DNA of 64,000 nucleotides, taken from the NCBI RefSeq assembly GCF_001584145.1, contig NZ_CP013232.1, positions 2,790,001-2,854,000 of the forward strand, given 5' to 3'. A program made the translations under genes and the position numbers. The notes under the pieces were generated by a model. It ran no database searches, was not told the DNA's origin, and saw only the letters and a list, made by a program, of their open reading frames with translations. This document shows, one piece after another, positions 54,168 to 63,969 of this stretch (positions within the stretch are counted from its first letter, which is position 1; every line of letters starts with the position of its first letter). Origin of the DNA: Collimonas fungivorans (lineage in GTDB: Bacteria > Pseudomonadota > Gammaproteobacteria > Burkholderiales > Burkholderiaceae_D).

Positions 54168-55655
54168 TCAGAAGTCTGCCAGGCCCGCCCGCGGCTGCTG
54201 CAGCGCGTTGTCATTCGTCGCCAGATACAAGCGCTTGTAACGTTCATAGCGCGGCTTGAGGCGCGCCGCCAGCACGGCGGACGGCACAATCAGCTCATCC
54301 CCCGGCAAGCTGCGGCATACCACCTCGGCCGCTTCGCCGGTAGCCGCCATGCGCGCCAGCCGGGCTGCACCGAAAGCGGCGCCAAGGTCGCCGCCTACCG
54401 GCCGCTGCAGCGCAAAGCCGCAGGACGAGGCCACCAGCGAACCCCAGAAACGGCTGCGGGCGCCGCCGCCGACGAATACAGCCTGGCTGACGCGAGTGCC
54501 TGCCGCCCCCAGCGCCGCATAGCCGTCGGCCAGCGAAAATGCCACGCCTTCCATCACGCTGTAGGCAATCGCAGCGGCATCGGTGTTCGAGCTCAGGCCG
54601 AAGAACATGCCGCTGGCCTGGGCATTGTTATGCGGCGTGCGTTCACCGTTCAGGTATGGCAGGAAAATCGGCGCCGTTTCGATCACGGCATCTTCCGCCA
54701 GCCGCGCAAACGCCGCTTCACTGCTGTGTCCGGTCAGGCGCGTGGCCCATGACAGGCTGGTGGTAGCGGCCAGCGTCACGCTCATCTGGCACCAGCGCTG
54801 CGGCAAGGCATGACAGAAAGCGTGCATCGCCTGCGCCGGATTCGGAGAAAAATGATCGTTCGAGACGAATATCACGCCTGAGCTGCCGAGCGACACCAGG
54901 GCGCTGCCGGGGGCCACAGCCCCCACCCCGACCGCGGCGGCGGCATTATCGCCGGCGCCGCCGGCTACCAGCACTTTGCCGCTGAAGCCCCACTGGCGAA
55001 CCAGGTCATCCTTCAGCTGGCCGGCCACATCGCGCCCCTCGATCAAGACCGGCATCTGCTCGCGGCCGAGCCCGGTCGCTTCCAGCATGCGCTCCGACCA
55101 GTCGCGCCGTGCCACATCCAGCCACAAGGTGCCGGCGGCATCCGACATGTCCGACACCAGTTCCCCCGTAAGGCGGTACACCAGGTAATCCTTGGGCAGC
55201 AGCACCTTGGAGATACTGCGAAACACGGCTGGTTCATGCTTTTGCAGCCACAGCAGCTTGGGCGCGGTGAAACCCGGCATGGCCAGGTTGCCTGTGATCT
55301 GGCGCGATTCCGGCACCAGCGTTTCCAATTCGACGCATTCGGCGAAAGAACGGCTGTCGTTCCACAGGATCGCCGGCCGCAGCACCCGATGGCGCGCATC
55401 GAGCAGGACCGCGCCGTGCATCTGGCCCGAGATGCCGATCGCGCGCACCGCGGCAAATGCCGCCGGCGCCGCTGCCCGCAATTGATCCAGCGCGTCGCAG
55501 CTTGCTTGCCACCAGTTTTCGGGGCTTTGCTCCGACCACAGCGGATAGGGCCGGCTGATGCTCTGCTTGACGGCGCTGCTGGCGACCGCCTTGTTATCGC
55601 CATCCACCAGCATGGCTTTGATCTCGGAAGTGCCGAGGTCGATTCCCAGGTACAT
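54168..55655 (-). CDS. xylB: Xylulokinase
   Basis: A 495-residue FGGY sugar kinase: 'YLGIDLGTSEIKAMLVDGDN', 'ISGQMHGAVLLDARHRVLRP', 'LWNDSRS', catalytic Asp in 'GGAGDNAAAAVG', and 'LPYLNGERTPHNNAQASGMF'. These match D-xylulokinase, which phosphorylates D-xylulose to xylulose-5-phosphate. It is the last gene of the polyol cluster, 15 bp after the AraC-type regulator, and would take up xylulose formed by the dehydrogenase (or fructose at low efficiency). Confidence 0.9.
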   Translation of the reverse strand: MYLGIDLGTSEIKAMLVDGDNKAVASSAVKQSISRPYPLWSEQSPENWWQASCDALDQLRAAAPAAFAAVRAIGISGQMHGAVLLDARHRVLRPAILWNDSRSFAECVELETLVPESRQITGNLAMPGFTAPKLLWLQKHEPAVFRSISKVLLPKDYLVYRLTGELVSDMSDAAGTLWLDVARRDWSERMLEATGLGREQMPVLIEGRDVAGQLKDDLVRQWGFSGKVLVAGGAGDNAAAAVGVGAVAPGSALVSLGSSGVIFVSNDHFSPNPAQAMHAFCHALPQRWCQMSVTLAATTSLSWATRLTGHSSEAAFARLAEDAVIETAPIFLPYLNGERTPHNNAQASGMFFGLSSNTDAAAIAYSVMEGVAFSLADGYAALGAAGTRVSQAVFVGGGARSRFWGSLVASSCGFALQRPVGGDLGAAFGAARLARMAATGEAAEVVCRSLPGDELIVPSAVLAARLKPRYERYKRLYLATNDNALQQPRAGLADF

Positions 55656-55670
55656 GAATGAATCCTTTTT

Positions 55671-56561
55671 TTATTGGGCGGCGGACTGGCTGGAGCCGCA
55701 ACTGCCTTGCGTCAGATGGCAGGCCCTGAACTTGGACGGCGACATCTGCTTTTTCTGCAAGAACTGGTGATTGAAATGCGAGACGTTATTGAAGCCCACC
55801 CGATAACAGATATCGGTCACCGACAACTCGCTGTTCATCAACAGCTCGCAGGCGCGGTTGAGCCGCAGATGGTTGATGTACTGGACGAAGGTCAGGCCGG
55901 TATTCTTGCGGAAGAAGCGCGAGAAGGCGGCGCCGGCCATGCGCGCCAGCTCGGCAACGTCGGCTTCCCTCAGGTCGGCGGTGTAGTTTTCCAGGATATA
56001 CGCCAGCACCTGGTTGATGACGGCGTTGCGGCGCTGGTCGATGCTGGGGTCGTAGCTGGGGCTGGCCAGCCGCACGCGCGGCGCATGCGACAGATAATCC
56101 AGCAAATCGAGGAACAAGATCACACGCCGGGTATCGCTGGCGCTGAGCATGGCGCTCATGGTTTCATGTGCGCGCGCCTCCGCCTCCTTGCCGAACTGCA
56201 CGCCAAGGCGCGCTTCGCTGAGCAGGTTCTGTACCTGGCCGAATTCGGGAAACAACGCCATGCAATCCTGTACGAATTCAGCCCCGAACTGCAGCACCAG
56301 GTCGCGCTCCGCCACGCTGACGCCTGGCGCCAGTTCGCTCACCCAGTTGTGCGGAATGTTGGGGCCGGTAAACACTAGGTTGCCCGGTCCGCAATCGCCG
56401 ATATAGTCGCCGACAAACATCTTGCCGCGGGTCTCGCGCAAATAGTGCAGCTCGTACTCGGGATGGTAATGCCAGCGCGCTACCTGGTGCGGATAGCCGT
56501 GGGACCAGACGCGGAACGACTGGTACTGCACTTTCTGGATAAGCTCAAGGTCCGGCTGCAT
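55671..56561 (-). CDS. AraC-family regulator of polyol utilisation
   Basis: From MQPDLELIQKVQYQSFRVWS (AGGAGACGACATC upstream) the protein has 296 residues. The cupin-like N-terminus ('ARWHYHPEYELHYLRETRGK', 'GNLVFTGPNIPHNWVS') senses a ligand. The C-terminal AraC domain ('LREADVAELARMAGAAFSRF', 'LSVTDICYRVGFNNVSHFNH', 'KKQMSPSKFRA') binds DNA. It stands inside the polyol gene row, between the transporter ATPase and xylulokinase genes, and is presumably their activator. Confidence 0.88.
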   Translation of the reverse strand: MQPDLELIQKVQYQSFRVWSHGYPHQVARWHYHPEYELHYLRETRGKMFVGDYIGDCGPGNLVFTGPNIPHNWVSELAPGVSVAERDLVLQFGAEFVQDCMALFPEFGQVQNLLSEARLGVQFGKEAEARAHETMSAMLSASDTRRVILFLDLLDYLSHAPRVRLASPSYDPSIDQRRNAVINQVLAYILENYTADLREADVAELARMAGAAFSRFFRKNTGLTFVQYINHLRLNRACELLMNSELSVTDICYRVGFNNVSHFNHQFLQKKQMSPSKFRACHLTQGSCGSSQSAAQ

Positions 56562-56598
56562 GATGTCGTCTCCTATTATTGCCTGTGGCCAACATGCA

Positions 56599-57690
56599 TC
56601 AATGGCGCAATACCAGGCTGCGACCTGTCTCTGCATCGAACACATGCAGGTCGTTCATCGAGACATTAAAACATACTTGCTCCCCTATTTGCGGACAACG
56701 GTTGGCGGGCACCAGCGCAGTGATTTCCTTTCCCGCGTGCAACAGGCTGACTAGCGACTCGGCTCCCAGCAGCTCCACAAGGTCGACCTGTCCCAGTATT
56801 TCAATCTGCTGGTCCCCTGCGCTGGTGGTGAACATGTGGTTAGGCCGTACTCCCAGCACGACGGATTGGCCGTCACCGATGGCAAACTGGGACTGCGGCA
56901 AGCGCCATCGGGCTTCGCCGCTATTCAGGACGATCATCCCATCTGCATGGCTAGCGACGCAATCGATGAAATTCATGGCCGGCGTGCCGATGAATCCGGC
57001 TGCGAACCTGGATATCGGGTGGTTGTAAATTTCCGCCGGCGTGCCGACCTGCTCGATCCGCCCCGCTTTCAGGAGCACAATGCGGTCGGCCAGCGTCATC
57101 GCTTCCAGCTGGTCGTGGGTAACATAGACCGAGGTGGTAGCCAATTGCCGGTGCAGGCGCTTGATGTCGCCGCGCAGCTGGGCACGCAGCTTGGCATCCA
57201 GGTTGGAGAGCGGCTCATCGAACAGGAATACCGCCGGCGTCTTGATCATGGCGCGGCCGATCGCCACCCGTTGCTGCTGGCCGCCCGACATCTGCTTCGG
57301 CTTGCGTTGCAACAGCGGCAACAGGTTGAGCATCTGCGCTACCTGCCCGACCCGCTGGCTGATCTCGCCTTCCGGCGTTTTCAGGCGACGCAGACCGAAA
57401 GCCATGTTGTCGTAGACCGTCATGTGCGGATACAAGGCGTAGTTCTGGAACACCATGGCGATATCGCGTTCGCGCGGCGGCAAGTCATTCACTTGCCTGG
57501 CGCCGATATGCAAGGCGCCGTCGCTGATTTCTTCCAGCCCGGCCATCATGCGCAAGATGGTCGATTTGCCGCAGCCGGAAGGGCCGAGCAGCACGATGAA
57601 TTCGGCGTCCGCGATTTCCATGCTGAAATCGTGGACCACCGGGTTGCCTTCGTAGTGCTTTACTAGTTTTTCGCAAACAATGCTGGCCAT
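56599..57690 (-). CDS. ABC transporter ATPase (MalK/SmoK type)
   Basis: The 363-residue protein starts MASIVCEKLVKHYEGNPVVH. Walker A 'GPSGCGKST', signature 'MSGGQQQRVAIGRA', Walker B 'AVFLFDEPLSNLD' and the switch His in 'VYVTHDQLEAMTLA' are intact; the last 120 residues form the regulatory TOBE domain of the sugar-importer branch. It starts 5 bp after the dehydrogenase stop. The open frame extends about 115 codons further upstream but only through antisense-like, unrelated sequence. Confidence 0.92.
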   Translation of the reverse strand: MASIVCEKLVKHYEGNPVVHDFSMEIADAEFIVLLGPSGCGKSTILRMMAGLEEISDGALHIGARQVNDLPPRERDIAMVFQNYALYPHMTVYDNMAFGLRRLKTPEGEISQRVGQVAQMLNLLPLLQRKPKQMSGGQQQRVAIGRAMIKTPAVFLFDEPLSNLDAKLRAQLRGDIKRLHRQLATTSVYVTHDQLEAMTLADRIVLLKAGRIEQVGTPAEIYNHPISRFAAGFIGTPAMNFIDCVASHADGMIVLNSGEARWRLPQSQFAIGDGQSVVLGVRPNHMFTTSAGDQQIEILGQVDLVELLGAESLVSLLHAGKEITALVPANRCPQIGEQVCFNVSMNDLHVFDAETGRSLVLRH

Positions 57691-57695
57691 GGTGC

Positions 57696-58733
57696 TTACT
57701 CCAATTCGATCTGGATCTTGACGTCGTGCGGATTGCCGCTGGCGGCAGCCTCGAAGGCAGCGACACCGTCGGCGAACTTGAAAGAACGCGAAATGAAAGG
57801 CTTGACGTCGATCTTGCCGGAAGCGATCAGGGCTAGTGCGCGCGGGAAGATATTCGCATAGCGGAATACCGATTCGATGCGGATTTCCTTGGCCTGGATC
57901 GCTACGATATCGATGGCCACCTTGTTGGCTGGCATGCCTACCAGCACCAGGCAGCCGCCCGGGCACAGCAGGTCGAAGATGCCATCGTAAGCCTTGTCGC
58001 TGCCGCTGGCCTCGAACACGATATCGGCGCCCCACTCGCCGCTCAGGCCGATCACGGTTTCCAGCAGCGATTGCTGGCGCAAATTGACCGTGGTGATGCC
58101 GGGATAGGCATGGATCAGATCCAGTTTTTCCTGCACCAGGTCGCAGATCACCACCCGGCTGCAGCCGCCTGCCAGCGCCGCCAGCGCCGTCATCATGCCG
58201 ATTGTGCCGGCGCCGATCACCACCGCCAGGTCGCCCGGCTTGATCCTGGCCTTGGTGGCGGCCTGCAAGCCGATCGCCAGCGGCTCGACGATTGCGCCTT
58301 CGGCGAAGCTGACATTGTCCGGCAGCCTGAAAGTAAACGCAGCCGGATGCGAGACAAACGGCGTCAGGCAGCCATGGATCGGCGGTGTCGCCCAGAAGCG
58401 CACGGCCGGATCGAGATTGTAAAGGCCAAGTCGGACCGCCTTCGATTCAAAATCCGGCACGCCGGGCTCCATGCAGACGCGGTCGCCTACCTGCAGGTGC
58501 CTGACGTCGGCGCCGATTTCGGTCACCACGCCGGAGGCTTCATGCCCCAGCACCATCGGTTCGTGCATCACGAAGGAACCGATATTGCCGTGCTGATAAT
58601 AATGCACGTCGCTGCCGCAGACGCCGACCGTATGGATCTTGATCTTGACGTCGCGCGGACCGATGGCCAGCGGCAAGTCAATTTCACGTAACCGGATGTC
58701 ATGCTGTTTTTCGAGAACCAGGGCTTTCATCAT
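57696..58733 (-). CDS. Zinc-dependent polyol (sorbitol/xylitol) dehydrogenase
   Basis: A 345-residue medium-chain dehydrogenase: zinc ligands in '[16 protein letters not shown]' (Cys) and '[10 protein letters not shown]' (His, Glu), and NAD-binding '[20 protein letters not shown]'. '[14 protein letters not shown]' is characteristic of sorbitol/xylitol dehydrogenases, giving fructose or D-xylulose. With a xylulokinase downstream, xylitol or D-arabitol is a likely substrate. It lies between permease 2 and the ATPase genes. Confidence 0.88.
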   Translation of the reverse strand: MMKALVLEKQHDIRLREIDLPLAIGPRDVKIKIHTVGVCGSDVHYYQHGNIGSFVMHEPMVLGHEASGVVTEIGADVRHLQVGDRVCMEPGVPDFESKAVRLGLYNLDPAVRFWATPPIHGCLTPFVSHPAAFTFRLPDNVSFAEGAIVEPLAIGLQAATKARIKPGDLAVVIGAGTIGMMTALAALAGGCSRVVICDLVQEKLDLIHAYPGITTVNLRQQSLLETVIGLSGEWGADIVFEASGSDKAYDGIFDLLCPGGCLVLVGMPANKVAIDIVAIQAKEIRIESVFRYANIFPRALALIASGKIDVKPFISRSFKFADGVAAFEAAASGNPHDVKIQIELE

Positions 58734-58796
58734 CTACTCCGTTATCTTGTTAGCGCAGCGAGACGGCGCTGCTCCGTTTTTAGTCTTGTACAAAAC

Positions 58797-59689
58797 TCAG
58801 CGATGCTTGAGCATGGAATTGAGCAGCTGGCTCAGCAAACCGAGGAATACCAGCGGCGGCAATGCCAGCAGCACGGTGGAAGCGTTGACCACGCCCCACG
58901 GCACTTCCTGCCCCATCGAGGTGAAAGTGGCGGCGATCACCGGCAGGGTCGCAGCCTGCTGCGAGGTCAGGGTCAGCGCCATCATCAGTTCGTTCCAGAC
59001 CAGCACGAAGCTGAATACAACGCCGCCCAGCAAAGTCTTGGAAGCGATCGGCAAGGCAATGCGCCAGAACACCACATACGGTCCGTAGCCATCGATGGTC
59101 GCGGCCTCCTCGACTTCGCGCGGAACCCGCTGGAAAGCCGGGATCGAGAGCCAGATAATGGTCGACAAGGTGGTCAGGAGATAGGTCACTATCAGTGAAA
59201 GACGGGTGTCGTAGACGCCCAGGTCGATCCAGATTGCCATCAGCGGAATCGCCACCGCCACCGGCGGCAGGAAGCGCAACGACAACACGAAGAACTGGAC
59301 GTCGTCGCGCCGGCGGAATGGATAGCGGGCGATGGCGTAAGCGGCGGGCACGCCCAGCAAGGCCCCAGCCCCACCGCAGCACCCACCACCAGGACGCTGT
59401 TGTACAGGCCGGACAGCACTTCCGGCGTGTGCAGCACCTGCCGATAGTTGTCCAGCGTCGGCCGGAACAGGAAACGCGGCGTCGGCGAGACGATATCCAT
59501 CAATTCCTTGAGAGAATTGAGCAACGCCCACAGCACCGGGAACAGGGCCACCGTCACCAGCAGCGCCAGCCCCAGCCAGCTGAGTGCCTTGAATAACCCG
59601 CGTACCAGCTTGCCTCGGGCGGCAGCTTTGCCGGGCGCCGTCAATTGCGCCTCGGAGCTCGCCGGCATGTCTGCAATTATTCTTGCCAT
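58797..59689 (-). pseudogene. ABC polyol transporter permease 2 (MalG type), frameshifted
   Basis: The N-terminal part (59689-59363) reads MARIIADMPASSEAQLTAPG ... 'LYNSVLVVGAAVGLG'. The C-terminal part (to 58797) resumes one frame over with 'ALLGVPAAYAIARYPFRRRD', the EAA loop 'EVEEAATIDGYGPYVVFWRI' and ends 'LLNSMLKHR'. Restoring one G to the run complementary to 59363-59366 joins them into a standard 297-residue MalG-type permease. It overlaps the end of permease 1 by 13 bp. Error or true loss cannot be separated here. Confidence 0.85.
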
Positions 59690-60555
59690 TTTTTTGCTCG
59701 CTTCCAAATGATTGTAAACAGCACGGTGGTCAGCACCATCATCAGGACCGCCATCGCGGAGGCGTAGGAGATATCGCCGGACAAACCGATTCCTTGGGAA
59801 TAGGCGTACATGTCCAGCGTCTCGGTGGCGATGCCGGGACCGCCCTTGGTCATGACATAGATCAGGTCGAACGAACGCAGCGACTCGATCATCTTGATCA
59901 GCGCCAGGCTGACCAGCGGCGCCCGCAGCATCGGCAGCGCCACCAGGGCATACACTTCCCAGCTGCGGGCGTAGTCGATGCGCGCAGCTTCCAGCGGTTC
60001 CGGCGGCAAGGTTTCCAGCAGCTTCAGCACTATCACCGCAAAGAACAAACCCCATTGCCAGACATCGACAAACGCCACCGCCAGCAGCGCCAGGGCGGGA
60101 TCGGACAGGAATGCGATGTTGCCAAGGCCGACAAAACCCAGCAGCCAGCTGACAATGCCCAGCAAGGGCGAGAACATGAATTTCCACAGGAAGGCTGCCG
60201 ACACCCGCGGCAGCAGCACCGGGATAATCAGCAGCACCGATAGCAGGTTGCGCGCGCGAGGCGAGGTTTTGTCGAACAGCCAGACTGCCAGCAGCACACC
60301 CACCACCAGGGTGCCTAGCACGGTAACCGCTTCCCATTGCGCCGAGACTTTGATGGCGTTGAGGAAACGGCGGTCCGCCGCCAGCCGCAAAAAATTCTCG
60401 AACCAGACGAAATGGCTGTCGGCGTATTGCAGCATGCGGTCGCGCAGCGCCAGGTAGATCGCGCCGATGGTGGGCACCAGCGCTAGCACGGCCAGGATCA
60501 GCAGAGGCGGCAGCAGGAACACATAGGGCAAGGAAGAGCTATGGCGTTTATTCAT
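59677..60555 (-). CDS. ABC polyol transporter permease 1 (MalF type)
   Basis: A 292-residue protein starting MNKRHSSSLPYVFLLPPLLI with six predicted spans and the EAA loop 'LEAARIDYARSWEVYALVAL'. It pairs with permease 2 to form the membrane channel for the periplasmic binding protein encoded upstream. Upstream in-frame codons before 60555 are antisense-like and Pro/Arg-rich, so they are excluded. 67 bp separate it from the binding-protein gene. Confidence 0.9.
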   Translation of the reverse strand: MNKRHSSSLPYVFLLPPLLILAVLALVPTIGAIYLALRDRMLQYADSHFVWFENFLRLAADRRFLNAIKVSAQWEAVTVLGTLVVGVLLAVWLFDKTSPRARNLLSVLLIIPVLLPRVSAAFLWKFMFSPLLGIVSWLLGFVGLGNIAFLSDPALALLAVAFVDVWQWGLFFAVIVLKLLETLPPEPLEAARIDYARSWEVYALVALPMLRAPLVSLALIKMIESLRSFDLIYVMTKGGPGIATETLDMYAYSQGIGLSGDISYASAMAVLMMVLTTVLFTIIWKRAKKWQE

Positions 60556-60622
60556 TATCGTTTCTCGAAAGGCTGCGCCAGGCGGCGTCGGACCGGGGCC
60601 GCCTGGCAAGCCGGAGGGACGT

Positions 60623-61900
60623 TCAGTTGCGGCGGCCGGCGCGGGCGATGACGGCGTCGGTATATTTGGCGGCGTCGTCCAGCGCGGCCTTGGCATCGGT
60701 GCGGGTGCCGGTGAACAGTTCTTCCAGCACCACGCCGAGGTTGTCGCCAACCTGCGGCCACAGCGGCGACGACCAGATATTCAGCTTGGTGGTGTCGGTA
60801 ATCGCGTTCAGGCCGGCGATGATCCCCGGCTTCACATGCTGCTGGAAGTATGGGCTGGCAATCGTGCTGCTGCGGTTATAGTCGCTGAACACGCCGTCCT
60901 TGAGACGGGCCTGCTCCTGTTCCTTGCTGCTGGCCCAAGCGATGAATTTCCCGGCAGCCTGGCGCGTGCATTCATCCTTGCTGCCGTATGCGGCAATCGC
61001 AAAGCCGTGACCGAAACCTGCCGAAGACAGCGGCGCCGGCGGCCGTGCATAACCGACCTTGCCTACAACCGACGATTTCGTAGGGTCTTCCATCCAGTCG
61101 GCGAACGGCGTCGATTCGATCATGAAGGCGACCTTGCCTGCACGGAAACTCTCGACCGCATTGCTCCAGTCATAGGTAGCAGTGCCGGGCGGCGTGTACT
61201 TCAACAGATCCATGTAGGTTTGCGTGGCTTTCACCCCGGCCGCCGAATTGAAACCGGCCTTGCCATCCTTGCCGACCCATTCGCCGCCCATGGCGGTAAA
61301 GAACGGCGACCAGCGCCACACATTCATGCCCGAACCGCGCTGGCCGCGCGCCACCCAGCCGTAGACCGCCGGCGGATTGTTCAGCTTCTTGATGGCGGCC
61401 TGCAGTTCTTCCAGCGTCTTCGGCACTGCGATGTGCGCCTTTTCCAGCAAATCCTTGCGGTAATAAAGGAAGTCGCCGCCGCCGTACAGCGGCGCAAAGT
61501 AGGCGACATCCTTGTAACTGGCGACGGCGCGGCGGCCAGGCAGGAAATCGTTGTAGTCGTATTCCCTCGGATAGTATTTCAGCAAGGGCAGAATCCAGCC
61601 GGCGGCGGCGAACTCCGCCACATTGGCTTCGTCCACGTAGTAGACCTGGTAGGCGCCGGCCTTGGTAGAGGCGTCCAGGCGCGACTTGCCGCGGCGATCG
61701 TTCTCGCCGAAATACACCAGGTCGACCTGGGTGCCGCTGGCCTTGCGGTAGTCGGCCAGCGACTTCTCAAGCGTGGTAAGGCCCAGGGTCTTCTGGGCCA
61801 GTACTTTCAATTGCGGAACGTTGCAGGAATCAGCCGCGGAAGCGGCTGGCATCAGGAATGCCAGGCCAGCAAGCGCACCGGCATAGGCGAGTTTATTCAT
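60623..61900 (-). CDS. ABC transporter sugar/polyol-binding protein
   Basis: A 425-residue family 1 solute-binding protein: signal peptide MNKLAYAGALAGLAFLMPAA 'SAAD', then 'YFAPLYGGGDFLYYRKDLLE', 'GWVARGQRGSGMNVWRWSPF' and 'AVESFRAGKVAFMIESTPFA', typical of the polyol (mannitol/sorbitol/arabitol) group. GTG-ATG at 61903-61898 offers two starts; ATG at 61900 is chosen, after AGAGGAGACAA. First gene of the transporter operon. The 189 bp upstream should hold the AraC-controlled promoter. Confidence 0.9.
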   Translation of the reverse strand: MNKLAYAGALAGLAFLMPAASAADSCNVPQLKVLAQKTLGLTTLEKSLADYRKASGTQVDLVYFGENDRRGKSRLDASTKAGAYQVYYVDEANVAEFAAAGWILPLLKYYPREYDYNDFLPGRRAVASYKDVAYFAPLYGGGDFLYYRKDLLEKAHIAVPKTLEELQAAIKKLNNPPAVYGWVARGQRGSGMNVWRWSPFFTAMGGEWVGKDGKAGFNSAAGVKATQTYMDLLKYTPPGTATYDWSNAVESFRAGKVAFMIESTPFADWMEDPTKSSVVGKVGYARPPAPLSSAGFGHGFAIAAYGSKDECTRQAAGKFIAWASSKEQEQARLKDGVFSDYNRSSTIASPYFQQHVKPGIIAGLNAITDTTKLNIWSSPLWPQVGDNLGVVLEELFTGTRTDAKAALDDAAKYTDAVIARAGRRN

Positions 61901-62089
61901 CACTATTGTCTCCTCTGTTTTTTATGCACCACGTCTTTGTGACGCAGGGAGACTATAGAGTTGCCCGGCCGGCGGGCGCTACCACAAAAACCGGGGCCGG
62001 CTTGTACTATTTTCACATCCTGGCAGGCCAGTGAATTTTCTACAAACCTGCCCTTTTGGCAGTTTTCTGGATGGGCAAAAGGATCGCCG

Positions 62090-63090
62090 TCAGCGCACTT
62101 TGATCACGACTTTCCCTTTTGCGCGCCCGGTTTCGACATAGTCCAGCGCTTGCCTGGTTTGTTCGAATGGGAAGACCCGGTCGACTACCGGCCGGATGTG
62201 GCCGGCTTCGATCAGCCTGGTGATTTCGCTCAACTGCTGGCCGTTGGCGGTCATGAAATGGAAGGAGTAGCTGGCGCCGCTGCGCCTGGCTGCTTTGCGG
62301 ATGCTGTAACTAAGCAGCCGCATTACCAGTCTGACAACGCCGTTCATGCCACGCAGCCTGGCAAAATCGGGATCTGGCGGGCCGGCGATGCCGATCAGTT
62401 TGCCGCCCGGCTTGAGAACGCTAAGGGATTTCTTCAGCGTGTCTCCGCCCTGCGTGTCGAGCACCAGATCGTAGTCTTTCAGCTGGGTCGAAAAATCTTC
62501 CTTCTTGTAATCGATGACGATGTCCGCCCCCAGGCCCTTCAACATGTCGGCGTTGGCCGCGCTGGCGGTGGTGGCGACCGTGGCGCCGATATGCTTCGCC
62601 AGTTGGATCGCGATCGTGCCTACGCCGCCCGAACCGGCGTGAATCAGCACTTTCTGGCCCTTCTTCAGCTGGCCTTTTTCGACCAGGGTCTGCCATGCGG
62701 TCAGCGCCACCAGCGGAATCGACGAGGCATCCTCCATCGTCAGGTTGACCGCTTGAGGGCCAGTGATTCTTCCTTAACCGCGATGAATTCGGCAAATGTG
62801 CCGATGCGGTCGTCGTCCGGCCGCGCATAGACTTCATCGCCAACCTTGAAACGACGCACGCGCGCACCGACGCGCACAACCACGCCTGCCAGGTCACAGC
62901 CCAAAATCAGCGGCATCTTATATGGCAACAGCAGCTTGAATTCGCCGTCCCGGATTTTATTGTCCACCGGATTGACACCGGCAGCATGGATCTGCACCAG
63001 GACGTCATCGTCGTGCAGTACCGGCTCGGGCCGGTCGCCCGATATGAGCACGTCCGACTTGCCGTAGCGGTTGATGAAGTAGGCTTTCAT
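62090..63090 (-). pseudogene. Zinc-independent quinone oxidoreductase-like protein, frameshifted
   Basis: The first part (63090-62740) reads MKAYFINRYGKSDVLISGDR ... 'VKEESLALK'; the second (from about 62750 to 62090) continues 'LTMEDASSIPLVALTAWQTL', 'KVLIHAGSGGVGTIAIQLAK' and 'VDRVFPFEQTRQALDYVETG'. One missing C near 62751 (AAGCGG where AAGCCGG is expected) causes the break. The restored protein would have about 333 residues, an MDR-family NADPH reductase of quinones or enones. It lies 24 bp after the SDR gene on the same strand. Confidence 0.85.
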
Positions 63091-63114
63091 GTATTGCTCC
63101 CGTTTTATCGTAAA

Positions 63115-63969
63115 TTATTGTGACAGAGCCGTGGCGCGTTTACGCAGCGCTGGCTGGGAGTCAAGCCTCAAGTCCTTGCGTACGCCGGCTTCGACCAGCG
63201 CGGCGGGCGCGAACCGGCGGAGGAAACGCAGGCGGCCGGCCAGTGCGCCAGAGGTGTAGCGCACTTTCGGCGTCGCCGCCAGCGCCACCTGCACTACCGT
63301 CTCGGCCACCACGCCCGGACCATCTGCGCCTTCCAGCGCTTGCTTCACGCGCAGGTCAAGTCCGGCGCGCAGGTCGCGATATTCGTCGAGCGCCTCATCG
63401 GGCTGCAGCTGGTTGGCGTCGAACGCTGACTTGATATAGGCGGGTTCGACCAGCGAAACACGAATGCCTTGGGTGCGCAGCTCTTGGTCCAGCGATTCCG
63501 AATAGCCTTCCACCGCATGCTTGGTGGCCGAATACAGGGCCATGTATGGCATCGGCACAAAACCCAATACCGAGCTGATGTTGATGATACGCCCGCTCCC
63601 GCGCTGCCGCATGTGCGGCACGACGGCGCGGATCATCCGGACGATGCCGAAGAAGTTGGTATCGAAGATCGCCTGCGCCTGCCGGATCGAGCTCTCTTCG
63701 GCCGCGGCCGGCGAGACGCCAAAACCTGCGTTATTAACCAACAGGTCGATGCGCCCTTCAAGCCGTAGCACTTCGTCGACAGCGGCTGCCACGGATTCTT
63801 CGCTGGTCACATCCAGCGCCAGCATCTCAAAGGCGCGCTTGCCGTTTCGCCCCTGTGTGCCACGGCGGCTAGTGCCATACACCCTGTAACCTGCCCTGAC
63901 GAGCTGCTCGGCGGTGACTTCGCCGATACCCGATGACGCTCCGGTCACGATTGCGATCTTGCTGTTCAT
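63115..63969 (-). CDS. Short-chain dehydrogenase/reductase
   Basis: From MNSKIAIVTGASSGIGEVTA the protein has 284 residues: 'TGASSGIG' binds NAD(P), 'LLVNNAGFGVSP' (NNAG), Ser in 'IINISSVLGF', and 'YSATKHAVEGYSES' (YxxxK). All catalytic residues are present. Arg residues after the first strand ('VYGTSRRG') favour NADP. It precedes the quinone oxidoreductase gene, forming a two-gene reductase unit. Substrate unknown. Confidence 0.88.
   Translation of the reverse strand: MNSKIAIVTGASSGIGEVTAEQLVRAGYRVYGTSRRGTQGRNGKRAFEMLALDVTSEESVAAAVDEVLRLEGRIDLLVNNAGFGVSPAAAEESSIRQAQAIFDTNFFGIVRMIRAVVPHMRQRGSGRIINISSVLGFVPMPYMALYSATKHAVEGYSESLDQELRTQGIRVSLVEPAYIKSAFDANQLQPDEALDEYRDLRAGLDLRVKQALEGADGPGVVAETVVQVALAATPKVRYTSGALAGRLRFLRRFAPAALVEAGVRKDLRLDSQPALRKRATALSQ

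Noticed and set aside
57691..58035. N-terminal extension of the ABC ATPase
   Set aside because: The extra codons are an out-of-frame reading of the polyol dehydrogenase gene; the true start MASIVCEK is at 57690.
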